Under the pieces are notes generated by a model. The model did no database searches. It was not told the origin of the DNA and saw only the letters and a program-made list of their open reading frames with translations. The translations under genes and the position numbers were made by a program. Positions 1 to 8,293 of a DNA stretch of 44,534 nucleotides are shown here, one piece after another. The stretch comes from Deinococcus aquiradiocola. GTDB lineage: Bacteria > Deinococcota > Deinococci > Deinococcales > Deinococcaceae. The stretch spans positions 1 to 44,534 of the forward strand of contig NZ_BMOE01000021.1 in NCBI RefSeq assembly GCF_014646915.1, read 5' to 3'. Numbering within the stretch: the first letter of the stretch is position 1; each line of letters begins with the position of its first letter.

Positions 1-224
1 GTTCAGCAATCTGGAGATCACTCGGGGGAGTGACCCGCTGCTCACCCCTGTCGGAGTGTCCTGCTCTCACACATCCTCGACTGTCATTCAACCCGCCGTT
101 GACTTCGCCTCTCGGCGCTTTCGCTGGCCTGCCTCGCTCGGAGGCTCAGAAAAGATACAGGACACCCCGCCAACTGTCAAGCACCCCCGCGCACGCCCCG
201 CGAAACCCTCTGCCCCACAATCAC
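1..224. other. Left-edge non-coding stretch
   Basis: No convincing gene is visible here. The open frames in this stretch lack a recognisable protein family or ribosome binding site and run antisense into the protease gene. The stretch lies downstream of the minus-strand protease and its terminator. A neighbouring gene probably begins or ends just outside the window. Confidence 0.4.
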
Positions 225-265
225 GAAAATGCCGTCCAGCACGCGAAACAGCATGCCGGACGGCA
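225..265 (-). terminator. Intrinsic terminator of the subtilisin-like protease gene
   Basis: On the minus strand an 8-bp stem TGCCGTCC/GGACGGCA encloses a second 6-bp stem (GCATGC with GCGTGC, one G-U pair) around a TGTTTC loop, and is followed by ATTTT. The wobble pair works only in the minus-strand RNA, which fits termination just after the protease stop codon at 286. Confidence 0.75.
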
Positions 266-285
266 GGGCGGGATGCGGGGTCAGA

Positions 286-2628
286 TCAGCGCATCAGCCA
301 GTTCAGGGTGTCCTTCAGGAGCGCCGAGCGCGAGGTGGGCGTCAGCCCTTCCAGGCCGAAGCCCATCGTGACGGTGCGGTACTTGCCCGCGTCGTTCAGG
401 ACGATGGCGCCCGCCTCCTCCTGCGCGAACTGCGCCTGCACCTTCTGGGTGGGGGCCTTCTGCGCCGTCTGGCCCTGCCCGAAGATGTTGCCGAGCACGT
501 TGCCGATCACCTGCGCGGCGATGTTCTGCACGAGGCCGCGCACGTCCTGCGTCTTCTGGGTGGTGCGGCTCTGGTTCTGGTCCACGCGGATGGACTGCGC
601 GGTGATGGTGCCCGCGTTGGCGCCCGCCGTGCCCCAGGTGGCCGCCACGACGCTGCTGCCCACGTTCGAGATCACGTCCGGGTAGAACTGGTTCTGGGCG
701 CTGCCCGCCGCGTTCAAGTTGTACGCGGTGTTGCCGAGCGCGCCGGACGTCACGAACTTCGCGTTGCCGCTGCTGTCCGCCACGAACCGCGTCTTGAGCA
801 CGTCACGGTAGAAGCTGCTCGACCCGATGTCGTAGCCGATGTCCTGCCCCGTCACGATCAGGCGACCGCCGCCCGAGAGGTACTGCTGCAGCACCGCCTG
901 GTCCTGCGCGTCCAGGGTGTTCTGGTACTGCTCGCCCGTCGCCCAGATCACCACGTCGTACCGCGTGAATTCCGAGAGCGGGATCGGGCCGCGCGAACGG
1001 TCGATCACGAAGGCCCCACCGGCCACGGCGTTCGCCTTGATGGCGTCCCGCAGGTTCGCCGTCACGTCCGCCCCCTGGCCACGGTCGTCGTCGATCAGCA
1101 GGATGCTGGGCTTCTTGCCGGTGCTGGGGGCCGGTGTCGGTGCGGGGGCCGGTGTCGGTGCGGGGGCCGGTGTTGGTGCGGGCGCCGGGGTGGGTGCAGG
1201 CGTGGGAGCCGGAGCGGGCGTGGGGGCCGGTGCCGGGGCAGGCGCAGGCGTCGGCGCAGGAGCCGGGGTGGGCGCAGGAGCAGGAGTGGGCGCCGGGGCA
1301 GGCTGCGCGCCCGCGTTCACGCCGAGCTTCCCGAGGGCCGCCGGGAGGTTGATCAGGCCGTACCCGACGTTGTTGTTCTTGCTGCCCGCATTCGAGGCGC
1401 TGCCGAACAGCGCGTTCTTGATGGTGTCGATGGTGCTGCCCGGCTTGGCGGACAGCATGACCGCCACCGCGCCCGCCGCGATCGGCGCGGCCTGCGACGT
1501 GCCGCTGCGCGAACCGTACCCGCCGCCCGGGTAGCTGGACGTGATGTCCACGCCCGGCGCGACCACGTCCGGCTTCACGAAGGTGCCGGTGTACGCACCC
1601 GTCCAGTTGACGGGGCCGCGCGAGCTGAAGGACGCCACGTTGCCGCTCTGGTCCACGGCACCCACGCCGATCACGTCGGGAATGTTGCCGGGGCTGCCGG
1701 TGCTGCCCGCGTTCGGTCCGAAGTTCCCGATGGCGAAGACCGGGATGACACCCGCGCGCAGCATGTTCTGCACGGGGTTCACGAACTCCTGGTACGTGCC
1801 GGGCAGGCCGAGGCTCATGCTGACGACGTTCGCGCCGTCATTGGTGTCGGCGTTGTTGTCGGGGTCCAGCACCCACTGCATGCCCGCGATGACCTGGGCG
1901 AAGGTCCCCTCGGTGTTCGGGAGCACGAGGGCGCTCAGCACCTTCGCGTCCGGCGCGACGCCGACCGTCTTGCCGACCAGCAGGCCCGCCGTGTGCGTGC
2001 CGTGCTGCTCGGTGTCGTGCGGGGCGCTGCTGACCTTGTTGCCGTCCCCGTCGAACTCCTGGAAGGCCGCGACCTTGCCCGCCAGTTCAGGGCTGTTCGC
2101 GTCGATGCCGGTGTCGAGGTGCCCGATGCGGATGCCCTGCCCACGGAAGCCCGCAGCCCACGCCTGCGGCGCCCCGATCTTCTGCAGGTGCCACGGCGTC
2201 CCGGCGGGCGCACTGGCGGCACTGAGCGCCACGGCGCGCGGGACCTTCACCTTGAAGTTCTCGAAGATCTCATCCACGATCGGCAGGGTGGACAGCGCGT
2301 ACGCCTGACCGGGCGTCATCTTGAGGTACACAGACTGGTCGAGCCACAGCTCCGCGCCGGACTGCTTCAGAGCGGCGTTCACGAAGCCCGCGGACGGCCC
2401 GAGCTTCGCGATGGCGCCCTGCAGCTGCGTGCGGAGCGCCTTGAAGGTCGCGCGGCCCGCGCCGGTGTCCGGCACACGGAAGCGGACGATGACGCCCACC
2501 GGGGTGTTCACGTTGCGTTTGGCGAGGTCAAGGAGGGTGGGCGAGACGCGGCCCGCGTCGGCGGTCCCGTGTCCGACCAGTCCGGCCGTCAGGGCCAGTC
2601 CAAGGAAAGCGGTGGCTGTTTTTCTCAT
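286..2628 (-). CDS. Secreted S8 (subtilisin-like) serine protease with Pro-Ala linker and C-terminal GATase-like domain
   Basis: The 780-residue protein starts with a signal peptide (about residues 1-25, ending GTADA), so it is exported. A propeptide-like region follows. The catalytic triad is visible: Asp172 in HLDTGID, His209 in HGTHTAG and Ser378 in GTSQAAP, with Asn302 as likely oxyanion residue. Residues of about 440-500 form a low-complexity linker of repeated Pro-Ala-Pro-Thr units. Beyond it lies a domain beginning KPSILLIDDDRG that resembles a class I glutamine-amidotransferase fold and may serve binding rather than catalysis. The ATG is supported by a TAGGCT hexamer ending 6 nt upstream. 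The protease assignment is secure; its substrate is unknown. Confidence 0.93.
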   Translation of the reverse strand: MRKTATAFLGLALTAGLVGHGTADAGRVSPTLLDLAKRNVNTPVGVIVRFRVPDTGAGRATFKALRTQLQGAIAKLGPSAGFVNAALKQSGAELWLDQSVYLKMTPGQAYALSTLPIVDEIFENFKVKVPRAVALSAASAPAGTPWHLQKIGAPQAWAAGFRGQGIRIGHLDTGIDANSPELAGKVAAFQEFDGDGNKVSSAPHDTEQHGTHTAGLLVGKTVGVAPDAKVLSALVLPNTEGTFAQVIAGMQWVLDPDNNADTNDGANVVSMSLGLPGTYQEFVNPVQNMLRAGVIPVFAIGNFGPNAGSTGSPGNIPDVIGVGAVDQSGNVASFSSRGPVNWTGAYTGTFVKPDVVAPGVDITSSYPGGGYGSRSGTSQAAPIAAGAVAVMLSAKPGSTIDTIKNALFGSASNAGSKNNNVGYGLINLPAALGKLGVNAGAQPAPAPTPAPAPTPAPAPTPAPAPAPAPTPAPAPTPAPTPAPAPTPAPAPTPAPAPTPAPSTGKKPSILLIDDDRGQGADVTANLRDAIKANAVAGGAFVIDRSRGPIPLSEFTRYDVVIWATGEQYQNTLDAQDQAVLQQYLSGGGRLIVTGQDIGYDIGSSSFYRDVLKTRFVADSSGNAKFVTSGALGNTAYNLNAAGSAQNQFYPDVISNVGSSVVAATWGTAGANAGTITAQSIRVDQNQSRTTQKTQDVRGLVQNIAAQVIGNVLGNIFGQGQTAQKAPTQKVQAQFAQEEAGAIVLNDAGKYRTVTMGFGLEGLTPTSRSALLKDTLNWLMR

Positions 2629-2634
2629 GCTGGC

Positions 2635-2640
2635 AGCCTA
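2635..2640 (-). promoter_or_regulatory. -10 hexamer of a probable leaderless promoter (protease)
   Basis: TAGGCT on the minus strand, then 6 nt (gccagc), then ATG. Transcription would start at or next to the start codon. Confidence 0.5.
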
Positions 2641-2730
2641 TCTCCGGCGACGTGACGCGCCCTGAGCTTCAGCTGAGGAAAGCTTTAGAGCGAATCAGGG
2701 CCCGGTCAGCTTGCCGCGCGGGCGGCGAGG

Positions 2731-3501
2731 TCAGAACAGTTCGTCGAGCAGCGCGTAGTACTGCAGGCGCGCCGGGTCCACCAGCGTGCGCCCGTACAGG
2801 TCCAGGAAGCGTTCCGCCCATTGCGGCGACAGGTTGCGGCCCAGGCTGCGGTGCGCGAGCGCGAGGTCCGCGTGCCGGTCCGCGATGCCCAGGCGGCCCA
2901 CGTCGATGAAGCCGCTCAGGTACTCGCCGTCCAGGATCAGGTTCGGGAGGCAGGGGTCGCCGTGCGTGACCACCAGGTCCTCCCGCGCGGGCCGCGTGAG
3001 CAGCAGTTCGCGCAGGAGGCTGGCGGGCGTGCGACCCTCGCGTTCCGGGTCGAAGTCCTCCGCGTCCACGAGGCCCGCCTCGACGCGCGCGCGGGCGGCA
3101 TGCAGGGTGGGCACCAGGGACGCGTTGAAGGGGCAGTCACGGACCGGCAGCGCGTGCAGTTCGCGCAGGGCGCGCGCCAGCAGGCCCGTCACGCGCTCCG
3201 GGTGCACCAGCGCGTCCGGGTGGTGCAGCGGCACGCCGCGCAGGCGCTCCATCGCCAGGAACTCCGCGTCCGGCGTCACCTCGTAGCCCAGCACGTCCGG
3301 GACGGGCAGGCGGGCGGCCAGCCAGCGCAGGCGCAGCGCTTCGGCCTGCAGGGGCCGCTCCAGGCCCACGCGCGGCACGGCCTTGAGGACGTGACGGGTG
3401 CTGCGCCACACGCCCGCGCCGGACTCGCCGTCCGTGACGGCCTCCCAGCGGGCGGCGGGCAGCACGCGGCGCAGCGCGTCGGGCAGGTCGGGGGCACTCA
3501 C
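2731..3501 (-). CDS. Aminoglycoside 3'-phosphotransferase (APH(3')) family protein
   Basis: The 256-residue protein (GTG start) has the length and motifs of APH(3') kinases, which transfer phosphate from a nucleoside triphosphate to the 3'-hydroxyl of aminoglycosides. Visible motifs are the Brenner box HGDPCLPN (His180, catalytic Asp182, Asn187), the metal-binding segment GFIDVGRLG (Asp200) and the C-terminal LLDELF typical of the family. Lys40 is a candidate nucleotide-binding lysine. The gene starts about 20 nt after the acyl-CoA synthetase stop on the same strand, so the two are probably co-transcribed. A second GTG at 3516 is equally possible. Composition matches the neighbours, so recent acquisition is not apparent. 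Actual resistance activity is unproven. Confidence 0.85.
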   Translation of the reverse strand: MSAPDLPDALRRVLPAARWEAVTDGESGAGVWRSTRHVLKAVPRVGLERPLQAEALRLRWLAARLPVPDVLGYEVTPDAEFLAMERLRGVPLHHPDALVHPERVTGLLARALRELHALPVRDCPFNASLVPTLHAARARVEAGLVDAEDFDPEREGRTPASLLRELLLTRPAREDLVVTHGDPCLPNLILDGEYLSGFIDVGRLGIADRHADLALAHRSLGRNLSPQWAERFLDLYGRTLVDPARLQYYALLDELF

Positions 3502-3521
3502 GGCCCCAGTATGCACGACCG

Positions 3522-5087
3522 TCAGTTCACGCCGCGCGCCCGGCCCTCCCAGAGGGCGTTGCGGAGCACGAACTTCTGGAATTTCCCGCTCGCGGTCTTG
3601 GGGAGGTCGTCGAGGTACTCGAAGCGTTTCGGGACCTTGAAGCCCGCCAGGTGACCGCGCACGAACACCGTCAGTTCCTCGGGCGTCACGGCGTGCCCGG
3701 CGTGCAGCACCACGAACGCGCACGGCACCTCGCCCCAGCGGTCGTCCGGCATGGCGACCACCACCGCCTCCCGCACCGCCGCGTGCCGGTACAGCACGCC
3801 CTCCACCTCGACGCTGCTGATGTTCTCGCCACCGGAGATGATCACGTCCTTGTTGCGGTCGCGGATCTCGATGCGGCCGTCCGGGTGGACGCAGGCCATG
3901 TCGCCCGTGTGGAACCACCCGCCCGCGAAGGCCTCGGCGGTCGCGGCGGGGTTCTTGTAGTACCCGAGCATCACGAGGTTGCTCTGCACCACGATCTCGC
4001 CCAGCGTCTCCCCGTCGTGCGGGACGGGCCGCATGTCCGGCGTCACGACGTCCACCTCGCCCGCGTTCACCATCTCGTACCCCTGCCGGGCCATCAGCAC
4101 GGCACGCTCCGCGATGGGGAGCGCCCGCTGCTCGCGCGTCAGTTCCGCGACCGTCACGAGCGGACTCGTCTCGGACAGGCCGTACACCTGCAGCACCTCG
4201 AAGCCCAGCGCGTCCATGTCCGCGATGATCCGCGCGTGCGGCGGACTGCCCGCCGTCGCCACACGGACGGGCGGCACGGGCCGCGCCACCGCCGGGTCCG
4301 TGATCATGCTCAGCACCGTGGGGGCCGCGCACAGGTGCGTGACGCCGTGCCGCTCGATGGCGGCGTAGATCTCGTCGGCGCGCACGGCGGGCAGCATCAC
4401 GTTCGCGCTCCCCATGCCCTGCACGGCCCACACGCCGCCCCAGCCGTTCACGTGGAAGTTCGGGAGGGTGTGCAGGTACACGCTGTCCGGCGACAGCTGC
4501 AGGTACAGCATCACGCCGATGCCGTCCATGTACGCGTTGCGGTGCGTGAGCATCACGCCCTTCGGGTTGCTGGTCGTGCCGGACGTGAAGTTGATGGTGA
4601 TGGGCGAGTCCTCGTCCAGATCGAGCGGGAACGGGACCGGGTCGGCGGACGCCTCCAGCAGCCGCGTCTCGAAGGCCGCGCCGCCCTCCCCTGCCCCCAT
4701 GCCCCACACCCCGAGGCCGGTCGCGGCCGCCACGTCCTGCACGCGGTCCAGCAGGGAAACGTCGCACAGCAGCAGGCGCACGTCCGCGAACTCCAGCTGG
4801 AAGCGGTACTCGGCGGGCGTGAGGCGCGTGTTGAGCGGCACGAGGACCGCGCCGAGCCACGGCACGGCCGCGTACGCCAGCAGGCCCTCGTGCGTGTTGG
4901 GGGACAGGACCGCCACGTGATCGCCCGGCCGGACGCCCGCGGCGCGCAGCGCGTGCACGAGCCGCCACAGCCGCTCGCCCCACTCGCGGTACGTGAGGCG
5001 CAGGTCGCCGTGCAGGATCGCCGGACGGTCCGGGTAGAGCTTCAGGGCGCGACGGACGAAATCCAGCGGCGTGAGCGGCCTCTTCAT
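3522..5087 (-). CDS. Acyl-CoA synthetase (AMP-binding, fatty-acid/CoA ligase family)
   Basis: The 521-residue protein of the ANL adenylating family activates a carboxylic acid with ATP and couples it to CoA. The P-loop-like motif [18 protein letters not shown] lies near residues 160-180. The adenylate-binding stretch GWFHTGD and the hinge region [19 protein letters not shown] follow. The C-terminal catalytic lysine lies in [10 protein letters not shown]. Size and motifs fit medium- or long-chain fatty acyl-CoA ligases; chain-length preference cannot be read. The ATG at 5087 is preceded by AAGGTG as a weak ribosome binding site, inside a short direct duplication (5085-5118). The APH-like gene follows closely. 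Confidence 0.9.
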   Translation of the reverse strand: MKRPLTPLDFVRRALKLYPDRPAILHGDLRLTYREWGERLWRLVHALRAAGVRPGDHVAVLSPNTHEGLLAYAAVPWLGAVLVPLNTRLTPAEYRFQLEFADVRLLLCDVSLLDRVQDVAAATGLGVWGMGAGEGGAAFETRLLEASADPVPFPLDLDEDSPITINFTSGTTSNPKGVMLTHRNAYMDGIGVMLYLQLSPDSVYLHTLPNFHVNGWGGVWAVQGMGSANVMLPAVRADEIYAAIERHGVTHLCAAPTVLSMITDPAVARPVPPVRVATAGSPPHARIIADMDALGFEVLQVYGLSETSPLVTVAELTREQRALPIAERAVLMARQGYEMVNAGEVDVVTPDMRPVPHDGETLGEIVVQSNLVMLGYYKNPAATAEAFAGGWFHTGDMACVHPDGRIEIRDRNKDVIISGGENISSVEVEGVLYRHAAVREAVVVAMPDDRWGEVPCAFVVLHAGHAVTPEELTVFVRGHLAGFKVPKRFEYLDDLPKTASGKFQKFVLRNALWEGRARGVN

Positions 5088-5118
5088 GCGGACACCTTCA
5101 TGATCCGGACACCTTCAT
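5085..5118 (-). repeat. Short direct duplication carrying ATG and ribosome binding site
   Basis: On the minus strand ATGAAGGTGTCCG occurs twice, the second copy ending just before the acyl-CoA synthetase ATG. The upstream ATG codons (5118 and 5101) are out of frame with the gene. Confidence 0.6.
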
Positions 5119-5218
5119 GGGAACCCCCGTGCGGAAGACTGGCGTTGTGTGCCCCCCATCCTAGCGGGTCGCGGGGGCAGCAACGTGTCCCTGCGGCAGT
5201 TCCGGCACGGCCGGTCCG

Positions 5219-5683
5219 TCAGCGGTGACCGCGCGCCGGGGCGTCGCCGTGCAGCACCTCGCGCTCGACCTTCTTCCAGAACCCGAAGAAGCGCCGCAGC
5301 GGCCCCGCGTACCCGGTCAGGCGCTCCGGCTCGTGAATCACGACGCGCACCTCCGGGCAGGCGGCCCGCAGGTCGTCCACGATGCGCGCGAAGTCCGGCG
5401 TGAAATTGCGCGTGACGTGCAGTTCCGTCGCCGCGTGCCGCGCCGCGAAGGCCGCCAGTTCCTCCGCCACACCGCCCACCCGCACCTCGGTCAGGCCCGG
5501 ACGGTGCGCGGCGACGTCCCGGACACCCTGATACATGAACGCCAGGCGCGGGAACGCGACGGGCGTCCCCCGCAGGAACGGCCGGTCGAACACGAACACG
5601 GCGGGCGCGTCCGGATGCGCGTGCAGGGCGGGGTCCGTGACGGACAGCCCGTCGCCGTGCATCCACACGACGCGGCCCGTCAC
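5219..5683 (-). CDS. Photolyase/cryptochrome N-terminal (antenna, Rossmann-like) half as a separate protein
   Basis: The 154-residue protein corresponds to only the alpha/beta antenna domain of the photolyase family. Its start VVWMHGDGLSVTDPALHAH aligns with the family's W-R-x-D-L-R-x-x-D-N-P-A-L opening. VFVFDRPFL follows, and the end RRFFGFWKKVEREVL matches the linker motif after which the FAD domain normally begins. The GTG overlaps the TGA of the upstream FAD-domain gene by 4 bp (GTGA), so the two are translationally coupled. The order is reversed compared with a normal photolyase. It probably pairs with the 5680-6459 product to rebuild a two-chain flavoprotein; this is inference. Confidence 0.75.
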   Translation of the reverse strand: MTGRVVWMHGDGLSVTDPALHAHPDAPAVFVFDRPFLRGTPVAFPRLAFMYQGVRDVAAHRPGLTEVRVGGVAEELAAFAARHAATELHVTRNFTPDFARIVDDLRAACPEVRVVIHEPERLTGYAGPLRRFFGFWKKVEREVLHGDAPARGHR

Positions 5684-6459
5684 GCGCGCCCCCCGAACAG
5701 CTGCCCCTCCAGCGTCTCGTAGGGCGCGCGGAAGGGGCACTCGGCCGTGCAGGTGCCGCACCAGCGGCCGGAACTGTACCGGTCGATGTTGTCGCGGTTC
5801 ATGAAGTACGGCTTGTTGCTGAAGGTGCTCGCCACCCACTGCCACGACAGGGCGTTGTTGGCGATGTCCCCGTCGAGCAGGTGCTCGCGGAACAGGGCGT
5901 ACCCGGCCCGCCAGTGCACGCCGCGCCAGTGCACGAGGTACGCCGCGAACCACAACCTCTCGTGGTTGTGCATCCAGCCGTCCCGCATGAGGTGCCTCAG
6001 CCACGCGTCCACGCACGGCAGGCCCGTCGCGCCGGTCCGCACGTCGTCCGGGAGGTCGGGCGTCCAGCGGGCGGGGTACTTGGGGTCCTCCAGGTTCCCG
6101 AGGACACGTGCGCCCTCCTGCCGCAGCACCAGCCGGTAGAATTCCGCCCACGCCAGCTGCCGCAGGAACTCGTCGCGTTCCCGGCCGCGCATGACGCTCC
6201 TCGCGTGCGCGGCCACCTCGCGCAGGCCCAGCATGCCGTGCCGCAGGTACATGCTCAGGCGAGACACGTTGCCGTGCAGGAAGTTGCGGTTCGCGTACCC
6301 GGCGCCCGTCCAGGCGTGCAGGGCCGCGAGGGCCTCGGTGCGGCCGCCGGGGCGGGCGGGCAGGCGGGCCGGGCCGGTGTACAGGCCCGCGAGGGCCTTG
6401 CCGAGCACGTCGGGCAGGCGGTCGTCCGGCAGGTCGGCCGGGAGGGGGGTGCCAGTCAT
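5680..6459 (-). CDS. Photolyase/cryptochrome FAD-binding half with iron-sulfur-type cysteine motif
   Basis: The 259-residue protein covers only the helical FAD-binding domain. Recognisable parts are VSRLSMYLRHGMLG (flavin contacts, about 65-79), FLRQLAWAEFYR (98-109), TGLPCVDAWLRHLMRDGWMHN (145-165, read in two parts), HLLDGDIANNALSWQWVAS (193-211) and NRDNIDRY. Cys149, Cys234, Cys237 and Cys241 (WCGTCTAECPF) resemble the four cysteines that hold a [4Fe-4S] cluster in FeS-type bacterial photolyases, with a shorter gap before the last Cys. The ATG at 6459 follows the class II photolyase stop by about 70 nt. The antenna half is encoded next, with a 4-bp overlap. It may act in DNA repair or light sensing. 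Confidence 0.82.
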   Translation of the reverse strand: MTGTPLPADLPDDRLPDVLGKALAGLYTGPARLPARPGGRTEALAALHAWTGAGYANRNFLHGNVSRLSMYLRHGMLGLREVAAHARSVMRGRERDEFLRQLAWAEFYRLVLRQEGARVLGNLEDPKYPARWTPDLPDDVRTGATGLPCVDAWLRHLMRDGWMHNHERLWFAAYLVHWRGVHWRAGYALFREHLLDGDIANNALSWQWVASTFSNKPYFMNRDNIDRYSSGRWCGTCTAECPFRAPYETLEGQLFGGRA

Positions 6460-6529
6460 GCGTCCAGCATGGCGGGACGGGGCGCCGCAGACCGTACGAA
6501 GACGCGCAGGTGCGGCCCGCCCGGGCGGG

Positions 6530-7936
6530 TCAGAGGGTGGGGTCGGGGTCACCTTGCGGGCCGTTCCAGCGGCGCGCGTACGTTTCGATGTCGAACTTGC
6601 GCTTCAGGCCTGCGGCGTTCATGTAGCGCACCGTGCCGAAGATCGGGCGGCGCGTCCACGGGCGGTCGTGCAGGCCAAAGACCCAGCCGATGCCCGCGTA
6701 ACTGTTCGGGTCGCGGCCGTCCTGCTCGTAGCGGTCGTTGAGGCGCACGAGCGTCGCGTGCGCCTGCTCGGGGTCCGGCGTCCATTCGAGGACCTTCTTG
6801 CCCCAGTACATCCGCAGGTAGTTGTGCATGCGTCCGGTGGCCGTCATCTGGCGCTGTGCGGCGTTCCAGTAAGGGTCGTGCGTGGCGGCGGCCTCCAGTT
6901 CGTCAGGGGTGTACAGGTCGCGGCGCTCGTCGTGTCGGTGGTCCTGCAGGGTGCGTCTCGCCCAGTCGGGCACGACCTCGAAGGTGTCGTAGTGCGGGCT
7001 GTACCAGCAGAGGTTGAAGCTCAGTTCGCGCCGCACCACGAGTTCCTCCAGGTACGCGTCCACGCCGGGACCGCCGTGGTCCTGCACGGCGAGCGCCACC
7101 TGCAGCGCCGACAGCTGCCCGTAATGCAGGTGCGCGGACAGGCCCGACGCGCCGTCCAGGGTGGGGTCGTTGCGGTCGCGGTCGTACCGGTCGAGGCGCG
7201 TCAGGAAGTGCCGCAGCTGCGCCTGAGCGGCGACCTCGCCGCCCTCCTCGCGGCCCGGCGGGACGCCCTGCACCCCGAACCGCCGCACGAGGCCCGCCGG
7301 GTCCTTCAGGTCGTGCGGGTGGAGCCACTCCAGCTCCGTGGGTCGCGGCACGTCCCGCAGGTGGTGCTGCGGGTCCGGGTCCTCGTACGCCGTCAGGTAC
7401 TGCGGGAGGGCGCGGTGGATGCGGGGCCGGATGGTGCGCGCCGCGTACTCCTGCTTGACGGACGTGACGCCGACCGGCACGACGAGTTCCGACTCGACCT
7501 CCACGAACGGCAGGTCGGCGTGCTGCGCGGCGAGACGCTCGGTCAGCCACGCGCGCCACGCGCGCAGCTGCCGCAGGTAACCGCGTTCCGTGACGATCAG
7601 GGCCGCGCCGGGCGCGAGCGCGAGGGCCGCCTCGGCCGGGCCGTGCACGCCGGTCAGGCCCACGAGCAGCGGCACGCCACGCTCCTGCAGGCCCGCGCGC
7701 GCGTCGCGGACGCCCTGCAGCAGGTACAGGTAGTGGCGGGCGGTCGCGGCCGGGTACGAGGGCGTCAGGCCGAACACCGCGAGGACCGGCACCTTCAGCC
7801 GGTTCGCTTCCTGCACGGCGTACGCGAGCGCCTGGTTGTGCGCAGAACGCACGGCGGACTGCATCCAGTACAGGACGTACTGCCCGGACCTCGGGACGCC
7901 GGGACGGAGAACGTGGAGCCGCTCTGGCTGAATCAT
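6530..7936 (-). CDS. phr: Class II CPD photolyase
   Basis: The 468-residue protein has full family length with both domains. The opening QYVLYWMQSAVRSAHNQAL is diagnostic for class II deoxyribodipyrimidine photolyases. The FAD-domain signature MHNYLRMYWGKKVLEW and LNDRYEQDGRDPNSYAGIGW, and the end RPIFGTVRYMNAAGLKRKFD, confirm the class. The enzyme splits UV-induced cyclobutane pyrimidine dimers using light and FADH-. The ATG is preceded by TAGCAT and 6 nt, suggesting leaderless transcription. A second, consensus-like promoter with its own hairpin lies about 110-140 nt upstream (8045-8073). It is the first of three photolyase-family genes on this strand. Confidence 0.92.
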   Translation of the reverse strand: MIQPERLHVLRPGVPRSGQYVLYWMQSAVRSAHNQALAYAVQEANRLKVPVLAVFGLTPSYPAATARHYLYLLQGVRDARAGLQERGVPLLVGLTGVHGPAEAALALAPGAALIVTERGYLRQLRAWRAWLTERLAAQHADLPFVEVESELVVPVGVTSVKQEYAARTIRPRIHRALPQYLTAYEDPDPQHHLRDVPRPTELEWLHPHDLKDPAGLVRRFGVQGVPPGREEGGEVAAQAQLRHFLTRLDRYDRDRNDPTLDGASGLSAHLHYGQLSALQVALAVQDHGGPGVDAYLEELVVRRELSFNLCWYSPHYDTFEVVPDWARRTLQDHRHDERRDLYTPDELEAAATHDPYWNAAQRQMTATGRMHNYLRMYWGKKVLEWTPDPEQAHATLVRLNDRYEQDGRDPNSYAGIGWVFGLHDRPWTRRPIFGTVRYMNAAGLKRKFDIETYARRWNGPQGDPDPTL

Positions 7937-7942
7937 GCCCGG

Positions 7943-7948
7943 ATGCTA
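7943..7948 (-). promoter_or_regulatory. -10 hexamer of a probable leaderless promoter (class II photolyase)
   Basis: TAGCAT on the minus strand followed by ccgggc and ATG. The same hexamer and spacing stand before mnmG. Confidence 0.45.
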
Positions 7949-8012
7949 GCCGCCCGCCCGCACCCGGACTGTAGGAATCCATGGGCACGCACCAGCAGGC
8001 GGGCGGGGCAAC

Positions 8013-8035
8013 AAAAAAGCGCCCTTTCGGACGCT
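8013..8035 (-). terminator. Hairpin with U-tract directly downstream of a minus-strand promoter
   Basis: On the minus strand AGCGTCC-GAAA-GGGCGCT forms a 7-bp stem with a tetraloop and runs into TTTTTT. One T-G wobble pair forms only in the minus-strand RNA, so the terminator is oriented towards the photolyase. It begins about 3 nt after the predicted start site of the 8045-8073 promoter. Confidence 0.65.
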
Positions 8036-8044
8036 GATAAGGAA

Positions 8045-8073
8045 AATATACCCCGGTATGCATCCGGTGTCAA
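8045..8073 (-). promoter_or_regulatory. Near-perfect sigma-70 type promoter, minus strand
   Basis: On the minus strand TTGACA (8073-8068), a 17-bp spacer and TATATT (8050-8045) are seen, close to the consensus of primary sigma factors. The spacer holds an almost palindromic block with ATGCAT flanked by CCGG (8053-8067), and a related ATGCACCCGG lies just upstream (8077-8086). These could be operator sites. The predicted start near 8038 abuts the hairpin at 8013-8035. Confidence 0.65.
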
Positions 8074-8105
8074 ATCATGCACCCGGAAATGCCGGGTGGG
8101 GGGTG

Positions 8106-8293
8106 TGGCATACTCGGCGGAGCGGGGTCAGGGCCCGTCCGCTGGCCGCTCGTGCGGCCAGGGACGCCCGGCCTCGCCGGACCGGCCAGTGGGCGGGTCC
8201 GGCAGACCCTCACGGCGGGGCCGGGGACGACCGGGGCGGGCCTGCCTGCGGCCCGCGTCCGCCCCTGTGCCCGTGCCGGGGTCAAGGAGAGCC
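8106..8293 (+). promoter_or_regulatory. Extended -10 promoter and long GC-rich leader of the cobalamin importer operon
   Basis: TGgCATACT at 8106-8114 is an extended -10 element with no clear -35. It would give a leader of about 170 nt before the binding-protein ATG. The leader is GC-rich and can fold into several hairpins. A cobalamin riboswitch would be expected here, but its conserved core sequences were not found. AAGGAG at 8284-8289 is the ribosome binding site. Confidence 0.4.

Noticed and set aside
8115..8293. Cobalamin riboswitch in the importer leader
   Set aside because: Position and length fit, and GCCAGTGG resembles part of the B12 box, but the conserved core (CCGCAACTGT, GCCACTG, GGGAAGG) is not present. 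A covariance-model search (RF00174) would decide.
6191..8293. Long upstream extension of the importer binding protein
   Set aside because: The extension crosses the class II photolyase on the other strand; the signal peptide and AAGGAG fix the start at 8294.
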